Below, piece after piece: positions 16,815 to 25,988 of a stretch of DNA of 64,000 bases. Source of the stretch: DATARH01 sp963847345. Lineage in GTDB: Bacteria > Pseudomonadota > Alphaproteobacteria > ATCC43930 > CGMCC-115725. Positions within the stretch are counted from its first letter, which is position 1. Each line of letters opens with the position of its first letter. The position numbers and the translations under genes are program-made. Below the pieces are notes generated by a model that saw nothing but the letters and a program-made list of their open reading frames with translations, did no database searches and was not told where the DNA came from. The stretch is from positions 218,679-282,678 of the forward strand of contig CAWJZU010000037.1 of NCBI GenBank assembly GCA_963847345.1, in the 5' to 3' direction.

Positions 16815-18718
16815 GCGATCTGTTGCGGGTCGAGAACCTGCACGTCCAGTTCGCGACACAAGCGGGTGCCATCCGGGCGGTCAGAGGGGTCAGTTTCCGG
16901 ATGCGTCCGGCGACGACGCTGGCCGTAGTCGGCGAGTCCGGCTCGGGCAAATCGGTGCTGAGCCAGAGCATTCTTCGCATTCTGCCGCACAACGCCGTGA
17001 TCACGCAGGGGAAGATCCTGTTCGCCGATCCGCGCGGCGACGAGCCGCCGATCGATCTCGTGCCGCTGCCGGCCGACGGGCCGCGGATGCGGGGGCTCCG
17101 CGGCGGCCGCATTTCGATCATCTTCCAGGAGCCGATGAGTTCGCTGTCGCCGCTGCATACGATCGGCGACCAGGTCGGTGAGGCGCTGCGGCTGCATCGC
17201 CGCGTCAGCTTCGCCGATGCAAAGCAGCTGACGATCGAGATGCTGCGCCTGGTCGGCTTCCCCGACGGAATGCGCGCCTGGCGCAGCTATCCGTTCGAGC
17301 TGTCGGGCGGCCTCAGGCAGCGGGCGATGATCGCGATGGCGCTGGTCTGCCGGCCGGCCCTCTTGATCGCCGACGAGCCGACGACCGCTCTCGACGTGAC
17401 GATCCAGGCGCAGATACTGAAGCTGATTGTCGAGCTGCAGCGCGAGCTCGGCATGGGCGTGCTGCTGATCACGCACGATCTTGGTGTCGTCGCGAATGTC
17501 GCCGACGAGATCGTGGTCATGTATCGTGGCGAGGTCATGGAGAGCGGCACGCTGTCCGACATATTCGAGCGCGCGCGGCACCCCTATCTGCAGGCCTTGC
17601 TGCGGGCGGTGCCGCGTTTCGACATGAAGCCGGGCGAGCGGCTGCAGCCGATCCGCCAGATCCCCCCCGGCGACGCGCCGCATCTAATGGCGGATAAGCC
17701 GGCGGTCGCCGAGCGGCCGGGCGCGGCGCTGCTCGAATGCATTGATATCCGCAAGAGCTTCGGGCTGCGCAGCGGCGGCATGTTCCGCGTCGGCACCGGC
17801 GCCCGCGTCATGGCCGTCGACGGCGTCAGCCTGCGGGTAGCGCGCGGCGAATGCCTTGGCCTCGTCGGCGAGAGCGGGTGCGGCAAGACGACGTTGAGCA
17901 AGGCGCTGATGCGCGCGGTGCCGCCCGATTCGGGCAGCATCACGTTCAACGATCACGGCGTTGCAATGGATGTGCTGGCGCTCGAAGGCGCGGCGCTGAC
18001 GCGCTTCCGCCGGCGGGTGCAGTTCATCTTCCAGGATCCGTTCGGGTCGCTGAACCCGCGCATGACGGTCGGCGACATCATTGCCGAGCCGCTGGTCATT
18101 CATGACATCGGCAATGCGCGAACCCGCGCCGAGCTGGTTTCCGAACTGCTCGCGCTGGTCGGGCTTCATGATCGCGATCGGAACCGCTATCCGCACAGTT
18201 TCTCGGGCGGACAGCGGCAGCGGATCGGTATCGCGCGCGCGCTGGCGTTGCGGCCGGAATTGGTGATCTGCGACGAGCCGGTATCGGCGCTCGACGTCTC
18301 GATTCAGGCGCAGATCCTCAATCTGTTGCTCGATCTGCAGAAGAAACTCGGCCTCACCTATCTGTTCATCTCGCACAACCTGGCGGTCGTCGATTATATC
18401 GCCGACCGGATCGCGGTCATGTGCGCCGGCCGCATCGTCGAGGTCGCGCCGCGCGGCGTCTTGTTCCGCGATCCCGTTCACCCCTACACGCAATCGCTGA
18501 TCGCCGCGATCCCGGCGCCGGACCCAACGCATCGTCTCGACTTCGCGCGGCTGATCGAGGGGCGCGCCTCGAACCCGAATGCGTGGCCGGAGCCGTTCCT
18601 GCGCGTTCCCGGAGAACCGACCCCGCTGATCGAGGTGTCGCCGGGCCATTACGTCGCGGCCAACGCGATGCCGCTGCGGCCGACGATCCGGGTGGCCGTA
18701 ATCGGTGCGGATAGCTGA
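16793..18718 (+). CDS. peptide/nickel-type ABC transporter ATPase, two fused ATPase domains (YejF-like)
   Basis: A 641-residue protein with two complete oligopeptide-type ATPase domains, equivalent to fused DppD and DppF. Domain 1 has GESGSGKS near residue 46, LSGGLRQRAMIAMAL and LLIADEPTTALD. Domain 2 has GESGCGKT near residue 363, FSGGQRQRIGIARAL and LVICDEPVSALD. Oligopeptide C-terminal extensions follow each (HPYLQALLRAVP; HPYTQSLIAAIP). No permease genes are adjacent. The start overlaps the upstream gene by 22 bases. Tandem binding-protein genes 3 kb downstream could belong to the same system. Confidence 0.88.
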   Translation: MADPAPLSDLLRVENLHVQFATQAGAIRAVRGVSFRMRPATTLAVVGESGSGKSVLSQSILRILPHNAVITQGKILFADPRGDEPPIDLVPLPADGPRMRGLRGGRISIIFQEPMSSLSPLHTIGDQVGEALRLHRRVSFADAKQLTIEMLRLVGFPDGMRAWRSYPFELSGGLRQRAMIAMALVCRPALLIADEPTTALDVTIQAQILKLIVELQRELGMGVLLITHDLGVVANVADEIVVMYRGEVMESGTLSDIFERARHPYLQALLRAVPRFDMKPGERLQPIRQIPPGDAPHLMADKPAVAERPGAALLECIDIRKSFGLRSGGMFRVGTGARVMAVDGVSLRVARGECLGLVGESGCGKTTLSKALMRAVPPDSGSITFNDHGVAMDVLALEGAALTRFRRRVQFIFQDPFGSLNPRMTVGDIIAEPLVIHDIGNARTRAELVSELLALVGLHDRDRNRYPHSFSGGQRQRIGIARALALRPELVICDEPVSALDVSIQAQILNLLLDLQKKLGLTYLFISHNLAVVDYIADRIAVMCAGRIVEVAPRGVLFRDPVHPYTQSLIAAIPAPDPTHRLDFARLIEGRASNPNAWPEPFLRVPGEPTPLIEVSPGHYVAANAMPLRPTIRVAVIGADS

Positions 18719-18724
18719 TCGGCG

Positions 18725-19300
18725 ATGGAGGAATGGCGGCCGCCGGCCGACCCGATCGAGATTGAATGCTATGGTCCGGTCGCGCGTGCAGTGCACTGGG
18801 TCGTGGCGGCGCTCGCGATCATCGTCGTGGCACTCGGTTGGGCCATTATCGGCGCGCCGCGCGGCGGCGATTCGCGCGAGAAGCTGCTTCTGCTGCACCG
18901 CTCGGTCGGGTTGCTGATCCTCGCGGTGATGGTGTTCCGCATCGTCTGGCGCCTGATGCATCCGCCGCCGCCGCTGCCGATCGGTTTTCCCCGGTTCGAG
19001 GCGGTGGCGGCGCATGCCGACCACGCGCTGCTCTACGTCGTCTTCCTCGTCATGCCGCTGGCCGGCCTTCTCAACGCGTTCGCCGCCGGGCATTCGGTCA
19101 GCTTCTTCGGCCTGTGCGCAATCCCGCCGCTGATCCCGGAGGACCCGCGGCTGGCGCAAATCGTGTTCGCGATCCATTTGGCCGGGCAGTTTGCCGTCTA
19201 CGCGCTGGTTGCGATCCATGTCGCGGCGGCGCTGACGCATCGCTTCGTGCGGCGCAACCAGATTCTCGACCGGATGCTGCCGCTGCGCCGGCTCCGGTAG
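18725..19300 (+). CDS. cytochrome b561
   Basis: A 191-residue inner-membrane cytochrome b561 of the bacterial (YodB/CybB) type. Four hydrophobic helices are visible, with heme-ligand-type histidines in ARAVHWVVAALAI, LLLLHRSVGLLI, ADHALLYVVF and ALVAIHVAAALTHRF. It would pass electrons between quinol and a periplasmic partner. It starts 6 bases after the ABC ATPase gene and may be read through from it. Confidence 0.88.
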   Translation: MEEWRPPADPIEIECYGPVARAVHWVVAALAIIVVALGWAIIGAPRGGDSREKLLLLHRSVGLLILAVMVFRIVWRLMHPPPPLPIGFPRFEAVAAHADHALLYVVFLVMPLAGLLNAFAAGHSVSFFGLCAIPPLIPEDPRLAQIVFAIHLAGQFAVYALVAIHVAAALTHRFVRRNQILDRMLPLRRLR

Positions 19301-19388
19301 CTCCAGGGACGCAGTTCGCTTAGGATTTGAGGAGCCCGGTAATGCGTTAATCCGGAAGCCGGGTACCGGCATGTCGGTTGGGGGCTGC

Positions 19389-20087
19389 ATGCAATCTCGT
19401 TCCAGGGTGCTGATCGTCGATCCGGATGCCGTGCGCCGGCTCTGTCTCGTCGATCAGCTCGAACGCGACGCGGAGTTCGCCGGCAGCGAATGCGACAGCG
19501 CCGCAGCGGCGCTGCGCCGGGTACGGCGCGAGCGCTTCGATGCGGTGCTGGTCGATAGCGCGCTGCGCGATCTACGCGTCGCCGATCTGTGCCGCGATCT
19601 ACGCGGCGCCGGGATCGATGGCCCGCTTATCGTTCTGGCATTGCCCGGTGCCGATCCCGACCGGGCCGGCTGCGAACAAGCGACCGCCCTTGCCGCCGGC
19701 GCTAGCGACTGGCTGGTCAAGCCGATTCGGGTTGGCGAGTTGTTGGCGCGGCTGCGCGCCGGCCTGTGTGCTGCCCGGAGCGAGGCCGATGTACTGACGA
19801 TCGGTCCCTACGCGTTTCGCCCGACGGCGAAGCTGCTGAGCGACGCAGCGGCGGGCCGTAAGGTCCGGTTGACCGAAAAAGAAGCGGCAATCCTCGAATT
19901 TTTGTATCGCGCCGGTCGGGCGATCGGCCGTGACACGTTGCTCGGCGAGGTCTGGGGCTACAATGCCGGCGTCGCGACGCACACGCTCGAAACGTACGTG
20001 TACCGCCTGCGCCGCAAGATCGAGCGCGATCCGGCGAACGCAAAAATTCTCGTCACCGAGCCCGGTGGCTATCGCCTGCTGCCGTGA
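19389..20087 (+). CDS. OmpR/PhoB-type response regulator
   Basis: A 232-residue two-domain regulator. The receiver domain has the acidic start RVLIVDPD, the phosphoacceptor Asp in DAVLVDSAL, and the switch Lys in WLVKPIRVGELLARLR. The winged-helix DNA-binding domain follows, with LTEKEAAILEFLYR, GRDTLLGEVWGYN and HTLETYVYRLRRKIE. The ATG at 19389, preceded by GGGGGC, is preferred over an ATG at 19371. No histidine kinase gene is adjacent, so it is an orphan in this window. Confidence 0.88.
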   Translation: MQSRSRVLIVDPDAVRRLCLVDQLERDAEFAGSECDSAAAALRRVRRERFDAVLVDSALRDLRVADLCRDLRGAGIDGPLIVLALPGADPDRAGCEQATALAAGASDWLVKPIRVGELLARLRAGLCAARSEADVLTIGPYAFRPTAKLLSDAAAGRKVRLTEKEAAILEFLYRAGRAIGRDTLLGEVWGYNAGVATHTLETYVYRLRRKIERDPANAKILVTEPGGYRLLP

Positions 20088-20099
20088 GGATAGCGGTCC

Positions 20100-21638
20100 T
20101 CAGCGCCGCCGCGTTCGCCTTCCGTCGCCGCTGTATCCGCGCGCGATCGCCACGGCGTAGGTCGTCTCTCCGTTCGGCCCGGTGCGTGATCGGATCGTCG
20201 ACACCGGTGTCAGCTCGGCGAATTCGGGGCGCATTTCGTCGAAAAGACCGTGCGCGCTAATGGCGAGAAAATCCTCGCCGCGATGGTCGCCGATGTTGTT
20301 GACGAGCCGGAACTGGTCGGTGATGCCGGGAATCGGGTTCCACTCGACCGCGCCGAACGGGTGCGGCCGCACATAATAGATCAGCGCCGCCAGCAGCTCG
20401 CGGTCATCGGCCAGCAGCGTCAATCCGGGGTGCGCCGCCAGCAATCGCGACACCTCGTCACCCAATTCCTGCCAGCCGCGCAGCCGGTGCAACGGATCGT
20501 ATCTGGCCGGGACCCGCAGACCCGCGCCGGCGAGCGCGTCGGTCGCGCCGAACGTGACGACCACGATCACGATATTGATCGCCACCGCGGCGCCGATCCA
20601 GCGCCGCCAGCCAAGCGCGAGAGCCCAGCCGACAACCAGCACGATCGCCGATACATAGGCCGGCGCTGCCCAGTTCGGCTGCGCCCGCGACAACCAGCTG
20701 AGGCACAGCATCATCGCGAGGCTCGGCAGCGCGAAGGCGGCAAGCAGACAAGCGCGCGGTTCTCGCAGAAGCCGCGGGCGCGCCACGATGCCCAGCAGCG
20801 CGGCGAACAGCAGCGGCCCGGCCACCGCGAATTGCGATCCCAGGAACTCGAGGAACGCCTCCGGATGCACCAGGCCGCGTGAAAGGTCGGCGTTGTCGCG
20901 AAGATGAAGATAGCTGACGAACCCGTTGCTACAGTTCCACCACAGGTTCGGAGCGTAGAGCAGCACGGCAATCCCGGCGGCTCCGAGCAGCGGCCGGAAA
21001 TGGCGGCGCTCGCCCCGAACAAGCAGCACGAAGCCGAACGCCGAGATCAGCCAATAGACCATCGCGTATTTCGCCAGCAGCCCGATCCCGGCGGCGATCC
21101 CGACGAAGATCCACCACATCGGCCCGTCCGAATCGCGCGCCCGAATGAAGGCGTAAAGCGCCGCCGCCCAGCACGGCAGCAACGCCGCGTCGGTTGAGAT
21201 GATGTAAGCCGACAGCGACGCGCCGGGCGCCGTCAGATAGGCGAGCGCCGCCCAGAACCCTACCCGGTCGTCATAAAGCCGCGTTCCGATCGCATAGACG
21301 AACCCTGCCGCGATGGCGTGCAGCAGCGGGGCCGACAGCCGGATGGCGAACTCGCTGTCTCCGAACGCGGCTGTTGTCAGCGCAATCAGCCAGGCGATCA
21401 GCGGCGGCTTCGAATAGTAGCCGAAAGCCGGGTGCTGCGCCCAATACCAGTACTGCGCCTCGTCCGGGTACAGATCGGCCGGCTGCACCGCAAGCCAGAC
21501 CAGCCGCGCCGCGGTGACGGTCGCGACTGCGGCGAGCGTCAACAGCGCGTATGAGCGACGCGCGCCGCGCGAGCCGGCGGCAATGCAGGGTGCGGCCGCC
21601 GGCGACAGGCTGCCCTTCGAGAGACTGACAGTATGCAT
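20100..21638 (-). CDS. ArnT-like GT39-type membrane glycosyltransferase
   Basis: A ~512-residue multi-pass membrane protein of the dolichyl-phosphate-mannose / ArnT glycosyltransferase group, which uses polyprenyl-phosphate sugars at the periplasmic face. The first periplasmic loop carries the acidic catalytic motif PADLYPDEAQYWYWAQHPAF and KPPLIAWLIAL. About ten further hydrophobic helices precede a soluble C-terminal domain of ~150 residues. The frame is open to 21848, but the ATG at 21638 is more plausible because the preceding reading is not hydrophobic and looks non-coding. It converges with the response regulator gene. Confidence 0.8.
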   Translation of the reverse strand: MHTVSLSKGSLSPAAAPCIAAGSRGARRSYALLTLAAVATVTAARLVWLAVQPADLYPDEAQYWYWAQHPAFGYYSKPPLIAWLIALTTAAFGDSEFAIRLSAPLLHAIAAGFVYAIGTRLYDDRVGFWAALAYLTAPGASLSAYIISTDAALLPCWAAALYAFIRARDSDGPMWWIFVGIAAGIGLLAKYAMVYWLISAFGFVLLVRGERRHFRPLLGAAGIAVLLYAPNLWWNCSNGFVSYLHLRDNADLSRGLVHPEAFLEFLGSQFAVAGPLLFAALLGIVARPRLLREPRACLLAAFALPSLAMMLCLSWLSRAQPNWAAPAYVSAIVLVVGWALALGWRRWIGAAVAINIVIVVVTFGATDALAGAGLRVPARYDPLHRLRGWQELGDEVSRLLAAHPGLTLLADDRELLAALIYYVRPHPFGAVEWNPIPGITDQFRLVNNIGDHRGEDFLAISAHGLFDEMRPEFAELTPVSTIRSRTGPNGETTYAVAIARGYSGDGRRTRRR

Positions 21639-21883
21639 CGGACCCGGAAACCGTTGCGGTGCCGCCAGCATAGCAGCATCGTTCCGCGATCCCGGAGCGA
21701 CATCGCGCCTCGCTCTGGCCGTCGCCTCGAACAGGACCGCCGAAACTATCCCTTCGGCCGGGAAAAGCTCACCACAGTAGCATCGCGTAAGGCCCCGCGC
21801 TGGTGTACAATGGTGCGAAGGTCGGTCGTCCCAGCAAACTGGGAACAACGGCCAACAACGAAAATCGAACGGGATGGAATGCC

Positions 21884-23482
21884 ATGTCTACGTTATTGCG
21901 CAGCCGCGCGCAATCGAACCGCGCCGGGAACATGTCTAAGATATCCAGTATAGCCCGGCGCGACCTGCTGGCCGCTAGTGCCTTTGGTCTCGTTGCTGGC
22001 GCGCCGCGCCTGGCACGCGCCGCCGGACCGGCCGGTGAACTGACCTGGGCGCTGCACGTCTCGGTGCCGCCGACCTGGTTCGACCCGGCCGACACGCCCG
22101 GCATCATCAGCCCGTTCATGGTGCTCTACGCGCTGCACGACGCGATGGTCAAACCGATGCCGGGCAACCCGCAGGCACCGTCGCTGGCGGAGTCATGGTC
22201 CACCTCCGAGGACAACCTCACCTACGATTTCGTGATGCGGCCGGGTGTCAAATTCCACAACGGCGAGCCGGTCACGGCCGAGGACGTCAAGTTCTCGTTC
22301 GAGCGCTATCGCGGCACGTCGCACGCGCTGATGAAAGATCGGGTCGCTTCGATCGAGGCGCCGGACGCAAATCACATCCGCTTCACACTGAAGAAGCCGT
22401 GGCCCGATTTTCTCACCTTCTATTCGAGCGCCAGCGGCGCCGGCTGGATCGTGCCGAAAAAATATGTCGAAAAGGTCGGCGACGACGGTTTCAAGCAGCA
22501 CCCGATCGGCGCCGGCCCGTACAAATTCGTCTCGTACAACTCCGGTGTCGAGCTTGTCCTCGAAGCGTTCGACGGCTACTGGCGCAAAACGCCGTCCGTG
22601 AAGCGGATCGTAATGCGCGTGATCCCCGACGAGTCGACCCGCCTTGCCGCCTTGAAGGCCGGTGAAGTCGATATCGCCTACTCGATCCGCGGTCAGCTCG
22701 CCGAGGAAGTTCAGCGCACCCCCGGCCTGAAGCTGAACCCGGTCTACCCGCCGGGCACTTTCTGGATTTATTTCCCCGATCAATGGGACCCGAAATCGCC
22801 GTGGCACGATATCCGCGTCCGGCAGGCCGCCAATTTGGCGCTCGACCGCAACGCGATGAACAAGGCGCTGTTCCTCGGCCTCTGTAAGATCCCCAACAGC
22901 ATCATTCCGCTGGGATTCGAGTATTTCTGGCAGCCGCCTGCCGCTGTGCACGACCCTGTAAAGGCTAGGCAGCTGATGGCGGCGGCCGGCCACCCCAACG
23001 GCTTCGATGGCGGCCTCTATTATTGTGACAGCTCGTACGCGAATATGGGTGAAACGGCGATCAACGGCCTCGCCGAAATCGGCATCAATCTCAGATTGCA
23101 GCCGCTCGAACGCGCCGGATTCTTCGCGGGCTATGGCGGCAAGAAGTTTCATAACGGGGTGATACAAGGGGCGAGCGGCGCGTTCGGCAACGCGGCGACC
23201 CGCCTCGCGGCGTTCGTCGTCAAGGGCGGCGCTTATGTGTACGGCAGCTATCCCGACATCGACGAGCTCTACCCCAAGCAGGCCGACGAGCTCGACCGGA
23301 AAAAGCGCGGCGAGGTCCTCAGCAGAATGCAGCTGCTGCTCTACGAAAAGGCGGTCTACGCACCGATATGGCAGCTCGCCTTCATCAATGCGAGCGGGCC
23401 GCGAGTTGGCGAATCCGGGTTCGGCCTGATCGAAAGCTTCGCCTATACCGGCCCGTTCGAGGACATCACGATAAAATCCTGA
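21884..23482 (+). CDS. ABC transporter substrate-binding protein, family 5 (peptide/nickel type), copy 1
   Basis: A 532-residue periplasmic solute-binding protein. A twin-arginine-like leader (IARRDLLAASAFGLVAGAP) ends near AARAA-type residues. The mature part has the SBP family 5 pattern: SLAESWSTSEDNLTYDF, FHNGEPVTAEDVKFSFERY, then IGAGPYKFVSYNSG. The ATG at 21884 follows a GGATGG ribosome site. It is closely related along its length to the next gene, so the two are tandem duplicates. No permease genes are adjacent. A peptide or similar ligand is likely, but identity is unknown. Confidence 0.87.
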   Translation: MSTLLRSRAQSNRAGNMSKISSIARRDLLAASAFGLVAGAPRLARAAGPAGELTWALHVSVPPTWFDPADTPGIISPFMVLYALHDAMVKPMPGNPQAPSLAESWSTSEDNLTYDFVMRPGVKFHNGEPVTAEDVKFSFERYRGTSHALMKDRVASIEAPDANHIRFTLKKPWPDFLTFYSSASGAGWIVPKKYVEKVGDDGFKQHPIGAGPYKFVSYNSGVELVLEAFDGYWRKTPSVKRIVMRVIPDESTRLAALKAGEVDIAYSIRGQLAEEVQRTPGLKLNPVYPPGTFWIYFPDQWDPKSPWHDIRVRQAANLALDRNAMNKALFLGLCKIPNSIIPLGFEYFWQPPAAVHDPVKARQLMAAAGHPNGFDGGLYYCDSSYANMGETAINGLAEIGINLRLQPLERAGFFAGYGGKKFHNGVIQGASGAFGNAATRLAAFVVKGGAYVYGSYPDIDELYPKQADELDRKKRGEVLSRMQLLLYEKAVYAPIWQLAFINASGPRVGESGFGLIESFAYTGPFEDITIKS

Positions 23483-23711
23483 TCGAGAAATCCGGCGCCG
23501 GGCCGCTGGCGACACCGCCGGCCGGACCGGGCCGGCTGGTCGGCGAGATGGACCGGCGATTGGTCCGTGCTACGCCTTTGGTGGGTGAAGTTTCCCCACA
23601 GTCGCCAGCGGACGCCGACGCAACCGTGATCTAAAATGGCGTGAGGGGCTTGCGTTTCCACGCCAGTGGGAATCAGGTCCGGCAATAACAATCCATTGGG
23701 ACGGAGACGTA

Positions 23712-25313
23712 ATGATCACGATTCTGAACCGCCGTGCGCAGTCCGACGCGGCCAGACCCCCCGGATATATGCATGGGCTTACCCGCCGCGATCTGATGGC
23801 CGCGAGCGCCCTCGGGCTTCTCGCCGGCGCGCCGCGTCTCGCCCACGCCGCCGCCCCGGCCGGCCAGCTGACCTGGGCAATGCACGTCTCGGTGCCGCCG
23901 ACCTGGTTCGACCCGGCCGAAACGCAGGCGGTGATCTCGCCGTACATGATCCTTTATGCGCTGCACGACGCGATGGTGAAGCCGATGCCCGGCACTTCGC
24001 AGGCGCCGAGCTTGGCCGAATCTTGGAACACATCGGAGGACGGCACAACCTACGATTTCACGATCCGCAACGGGGCGAAATTTCACAACGGCGCCCCGGT
24101 CACCGGCGAGGACGTCAGGTTCTCGTTCGAGCGTTATCGCGGCGCAAACCATGATCTGTTGCACAAGAAGGTTGGCGCCGTCGAAATTCCCGACGTGCGT
24201 CACGTTCGCTTCAAGCTCAAGGAGCCGTGGCCCGATTTCATGACATTCTATTCGAGTGCCAGCGGCGCCGGCTGGATCGTGCCGAAGAAATACCTCGAGG
24301 AAGTCGGCGACGATGGGTTCAAGAAAGCCCCAATCGGGGCCGGCCCCTATAAATTCGTCTCGTTCAATCCCGGGGTCGAGCTAGTGCTCGAAGCGTTTGA
24401 GGGATATTGGCGCAAAACACCATCCGTGAAGCGCCTCGTCATGCGGGTGATCCCCGACGAATCAACTCGGCTTGCCGCGCTCAAGGGCGGCGAAGTCGAT
24501 ATCGCCTATTCTATCCGCGGCGATCTTGCGAAAGAATTGCAGGCGATGCCGGGGTTGACGCTGAAATCGGTCGTTCTGCAAGCGACAAACTGGGTCTATT
24601 TTCCCGAGCAATGGGATCCGAAATCACCATGGAGCAAGCTGCAGGTACGGCAAGCGGCCCAGCTTGCGCTTGATCTCAAGGGATGGAACGAGGCTCTGTT
24701 CCTCGGCGGCTGCAAAATCAACAACAGCATCATCCCGGAAACGTTCGACTACTACTGGCAGCCGCCGTCGGCGGTCTACGACCCGGCGAAGGCGAGGAAG
24801 CTGCTTGCAGAAGCCGGATATCCGAACGGTTTTGAGGCCGGACCGTTCTGGTGCGACGCTTCCTACTCGAATATCGGTGAGGTCGCGGTCAATTCGTTGC
24901 AGCAGATCGGCATTCGCACGAATTTGCAGCCGATGGAGCGCGCCGCCTTCCTCCAGGCCTACGGCGGCAAGAAATTGAACAAGGGCATTTTTCGGGCGGC
25001 GAGCGGCGCGTTTGGCAACTCGGCCACTCGTCTGGCCTCGTTTGTCGTAAAGGACGGAGCCTTCGTCTACGGCAACTATCCCGATATCGATGAGCTGTTT
25101 CCGAAGCAGGCGGCTGAACTCGACCCCAAAAAGCGCGAGGAAATTCTACACAAGATGCAACAGCTTGTGCACGAGAAGGCTATATCTGCGCCAATCTGGG
25201 AGCTTGCCTTCATCAACGGCGTCGGCCCCCGGCTGGGCGAATCGTCGTTCGGCAGGATTGGCGGTTTCCCGTACACCGCGCCCTTCGAGGACCTGACGAT
25301 ACTAAAGGGATAG
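23712..25313 (+). CDS. ABC transporter substrate-binding protein, family 5, copy 2
   Basis: A 533-residue paralogue of the upstream gene with the same architecture: a twin-arginine-like leader (LTRRDLMAASALGLLAGAP), AEDV-type motif FHNGAPVTGEDVRFSFERY, and a PIGAGPYKFVSFNPG segment. Long blocks are identical between copies, for example TFYSSASGAGWIVPKKY. The GGACGGAGA ribosome site precedes the ATG. The 229-base gap from copy 1 holds no gene. The divergent stretches, especially LKSVVLQATNWVYFPEQWD against LNPVYPPGTFWIYFPDQWD, could reflect different ligands. Confidence 0.87.
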   Translation: MITILNRRAQSDAARPPGYMHGLTRRDLMAASALGLLAGAPRLAHAAAPAGQLTWAMHVSVPPTWFDPAETQAVISPYMILYALHDAMVKPMPGTSQAPSLAESWNTSEDGTTYDFTIRNGAKFHNGAPVTGEDVRFSFERYRGANHDLLHKKVGAVEIPDVRHVRFKLKEPWPDFMTFYSSASGAGWIVPKKYLEEVGDDGFKKAPIGAGPYKFVSFNPGVELVLEAFEGYWRKTPSVKRLVMRVIPDESTRLAALKGGEVDIAYSIRGDLAKELQAMPGLTLKSVVLQATNWVYFPEQWDPKSPWSKLQVRQAAQLALDLKGWNEALFLGGCKINNSIIPETFDYYWQPPSAVYDPAKARKLLAEAGYPNGFEAGPFWCDASYSNIGEVAVNSLQQIGIRTNLQPMERAAFLQAYGGKKLNKGIFRAASGAFGNSATRLASFVVKDGAFVYGNYPDIDELFPKQAAELDPKKREEILHKMQQLVHEKAISAPIWELAFINGVGPRLGESSFGRIGGFPYTAPFEDLTILKG

Positions 25314-25321
25314 TTGCGCGG

Positions 25322-25358
25322 CGGCGGCTTCCGGATATGTACGAACCGGAGGCCGCCG
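25322..25358. terminator. strong hairpin between convergent binding-protein and Nudix genes
   Basis: A 13-bp stem, CGGCGGCTTCCGG (25322-25334) with CCGGAGGCCGCCG (25346-25358), one G-U pair and an 11-base loop. It begins 9 bases after the upstream stop, between converging genes. No clear T-run follows on the plus strand. Confidence 0.6.
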
Positions 25359-25370
25359 GTCCGAACGCGT

Positions 25371-25844
25371 TCAGCCCTGTTGCGCGGTCGCGAGATCGAG
25401 CAGCGGCAACAGCGTTGGGAAGGTCGGATACCGGCCGGCCTCGATCTCGGCGCGGGTGACCCAGGCGCAGGCCGCCGCATCGTCGGCCGCGACCCCGTCA
25501 CCCGAGCGCCAGACGCCGCGCACCGCAATCAGGATATAGTGGAACTGCACGCGGCCCTCGTCGTCGCGGCTGATCGCGTCGTTGACGTTGAGGACACCGG
25601 CCGGCTCGGCGACGATGCCGGTCTCTTCCAGCAATTCGCGCATCGCGCCCTCGCCGACCGTCTCCCCGATTTCGAGAACCCCGCCCGGAAATCCCCAGCG
25701 TCCGGCATTCGGCTGCTGCGCCCGCTGCACGATCAGCGCCCTGGTCTCTGACCCAGCGCCGCGCAGCACGACTGCAAGCACGGCAACGATCGGCCGCTCC
25801 GGATAGCGCCGCGCCGCCCGCCGCGCTTCGAGGTCGGCGGTCAT
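25371..25844 (-). CDS. Nudix hydrolase
   Basis: A 157-residue hydrolase of nucleoside-diphosphate-linked compounds. The Nudix box is complete: GGVLEIGETVGEGAMRELLE followed by ETGI, with the conserved Gly, Glu and REL..EE residues. The N-terminal strand reads PIVAVLAVVLRG. Size and layout resemble ADP-ribose pyrophosphatase or MutT-like cleaning enzymes; substrate cannot be told. It is a single gene. Confidence 0.88.
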   Translation of the reverse strand: MTADLEARRAARRYPERPIVAVLAVVLRGAGSETRALIVQRAQQPNAGRWGFPGGVLEIGETVGEGAMRELLEETGIVAEPAGVLNVNDAISRDDEGRVQFHYILIAVRGVWRSGDGVAADDAAACAWVTRAEIEAGRYPTFPTLLPLLDLATAQQG

Positions 25845-25988
25845 TTCGCGGATTTTTCAAATGTGCGAGAAGGACGAGCCGCATCGGCAATGACGCCGCA
25901 GACCGGTATACCTCTGTCTGATTCAATTGATTGCCGCAGCATAACACCGGCCGGTTTTGAGATTGTTATTTCCTGGTTACGTTGCCAT

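Noticed and set aside
21639..21848. N-terminal extension of the GT39-like protein
   Set aside because: The extra ~70 residues are not hydrophobic, show no family pattern and run into the promoter region of the binding-protein gene.
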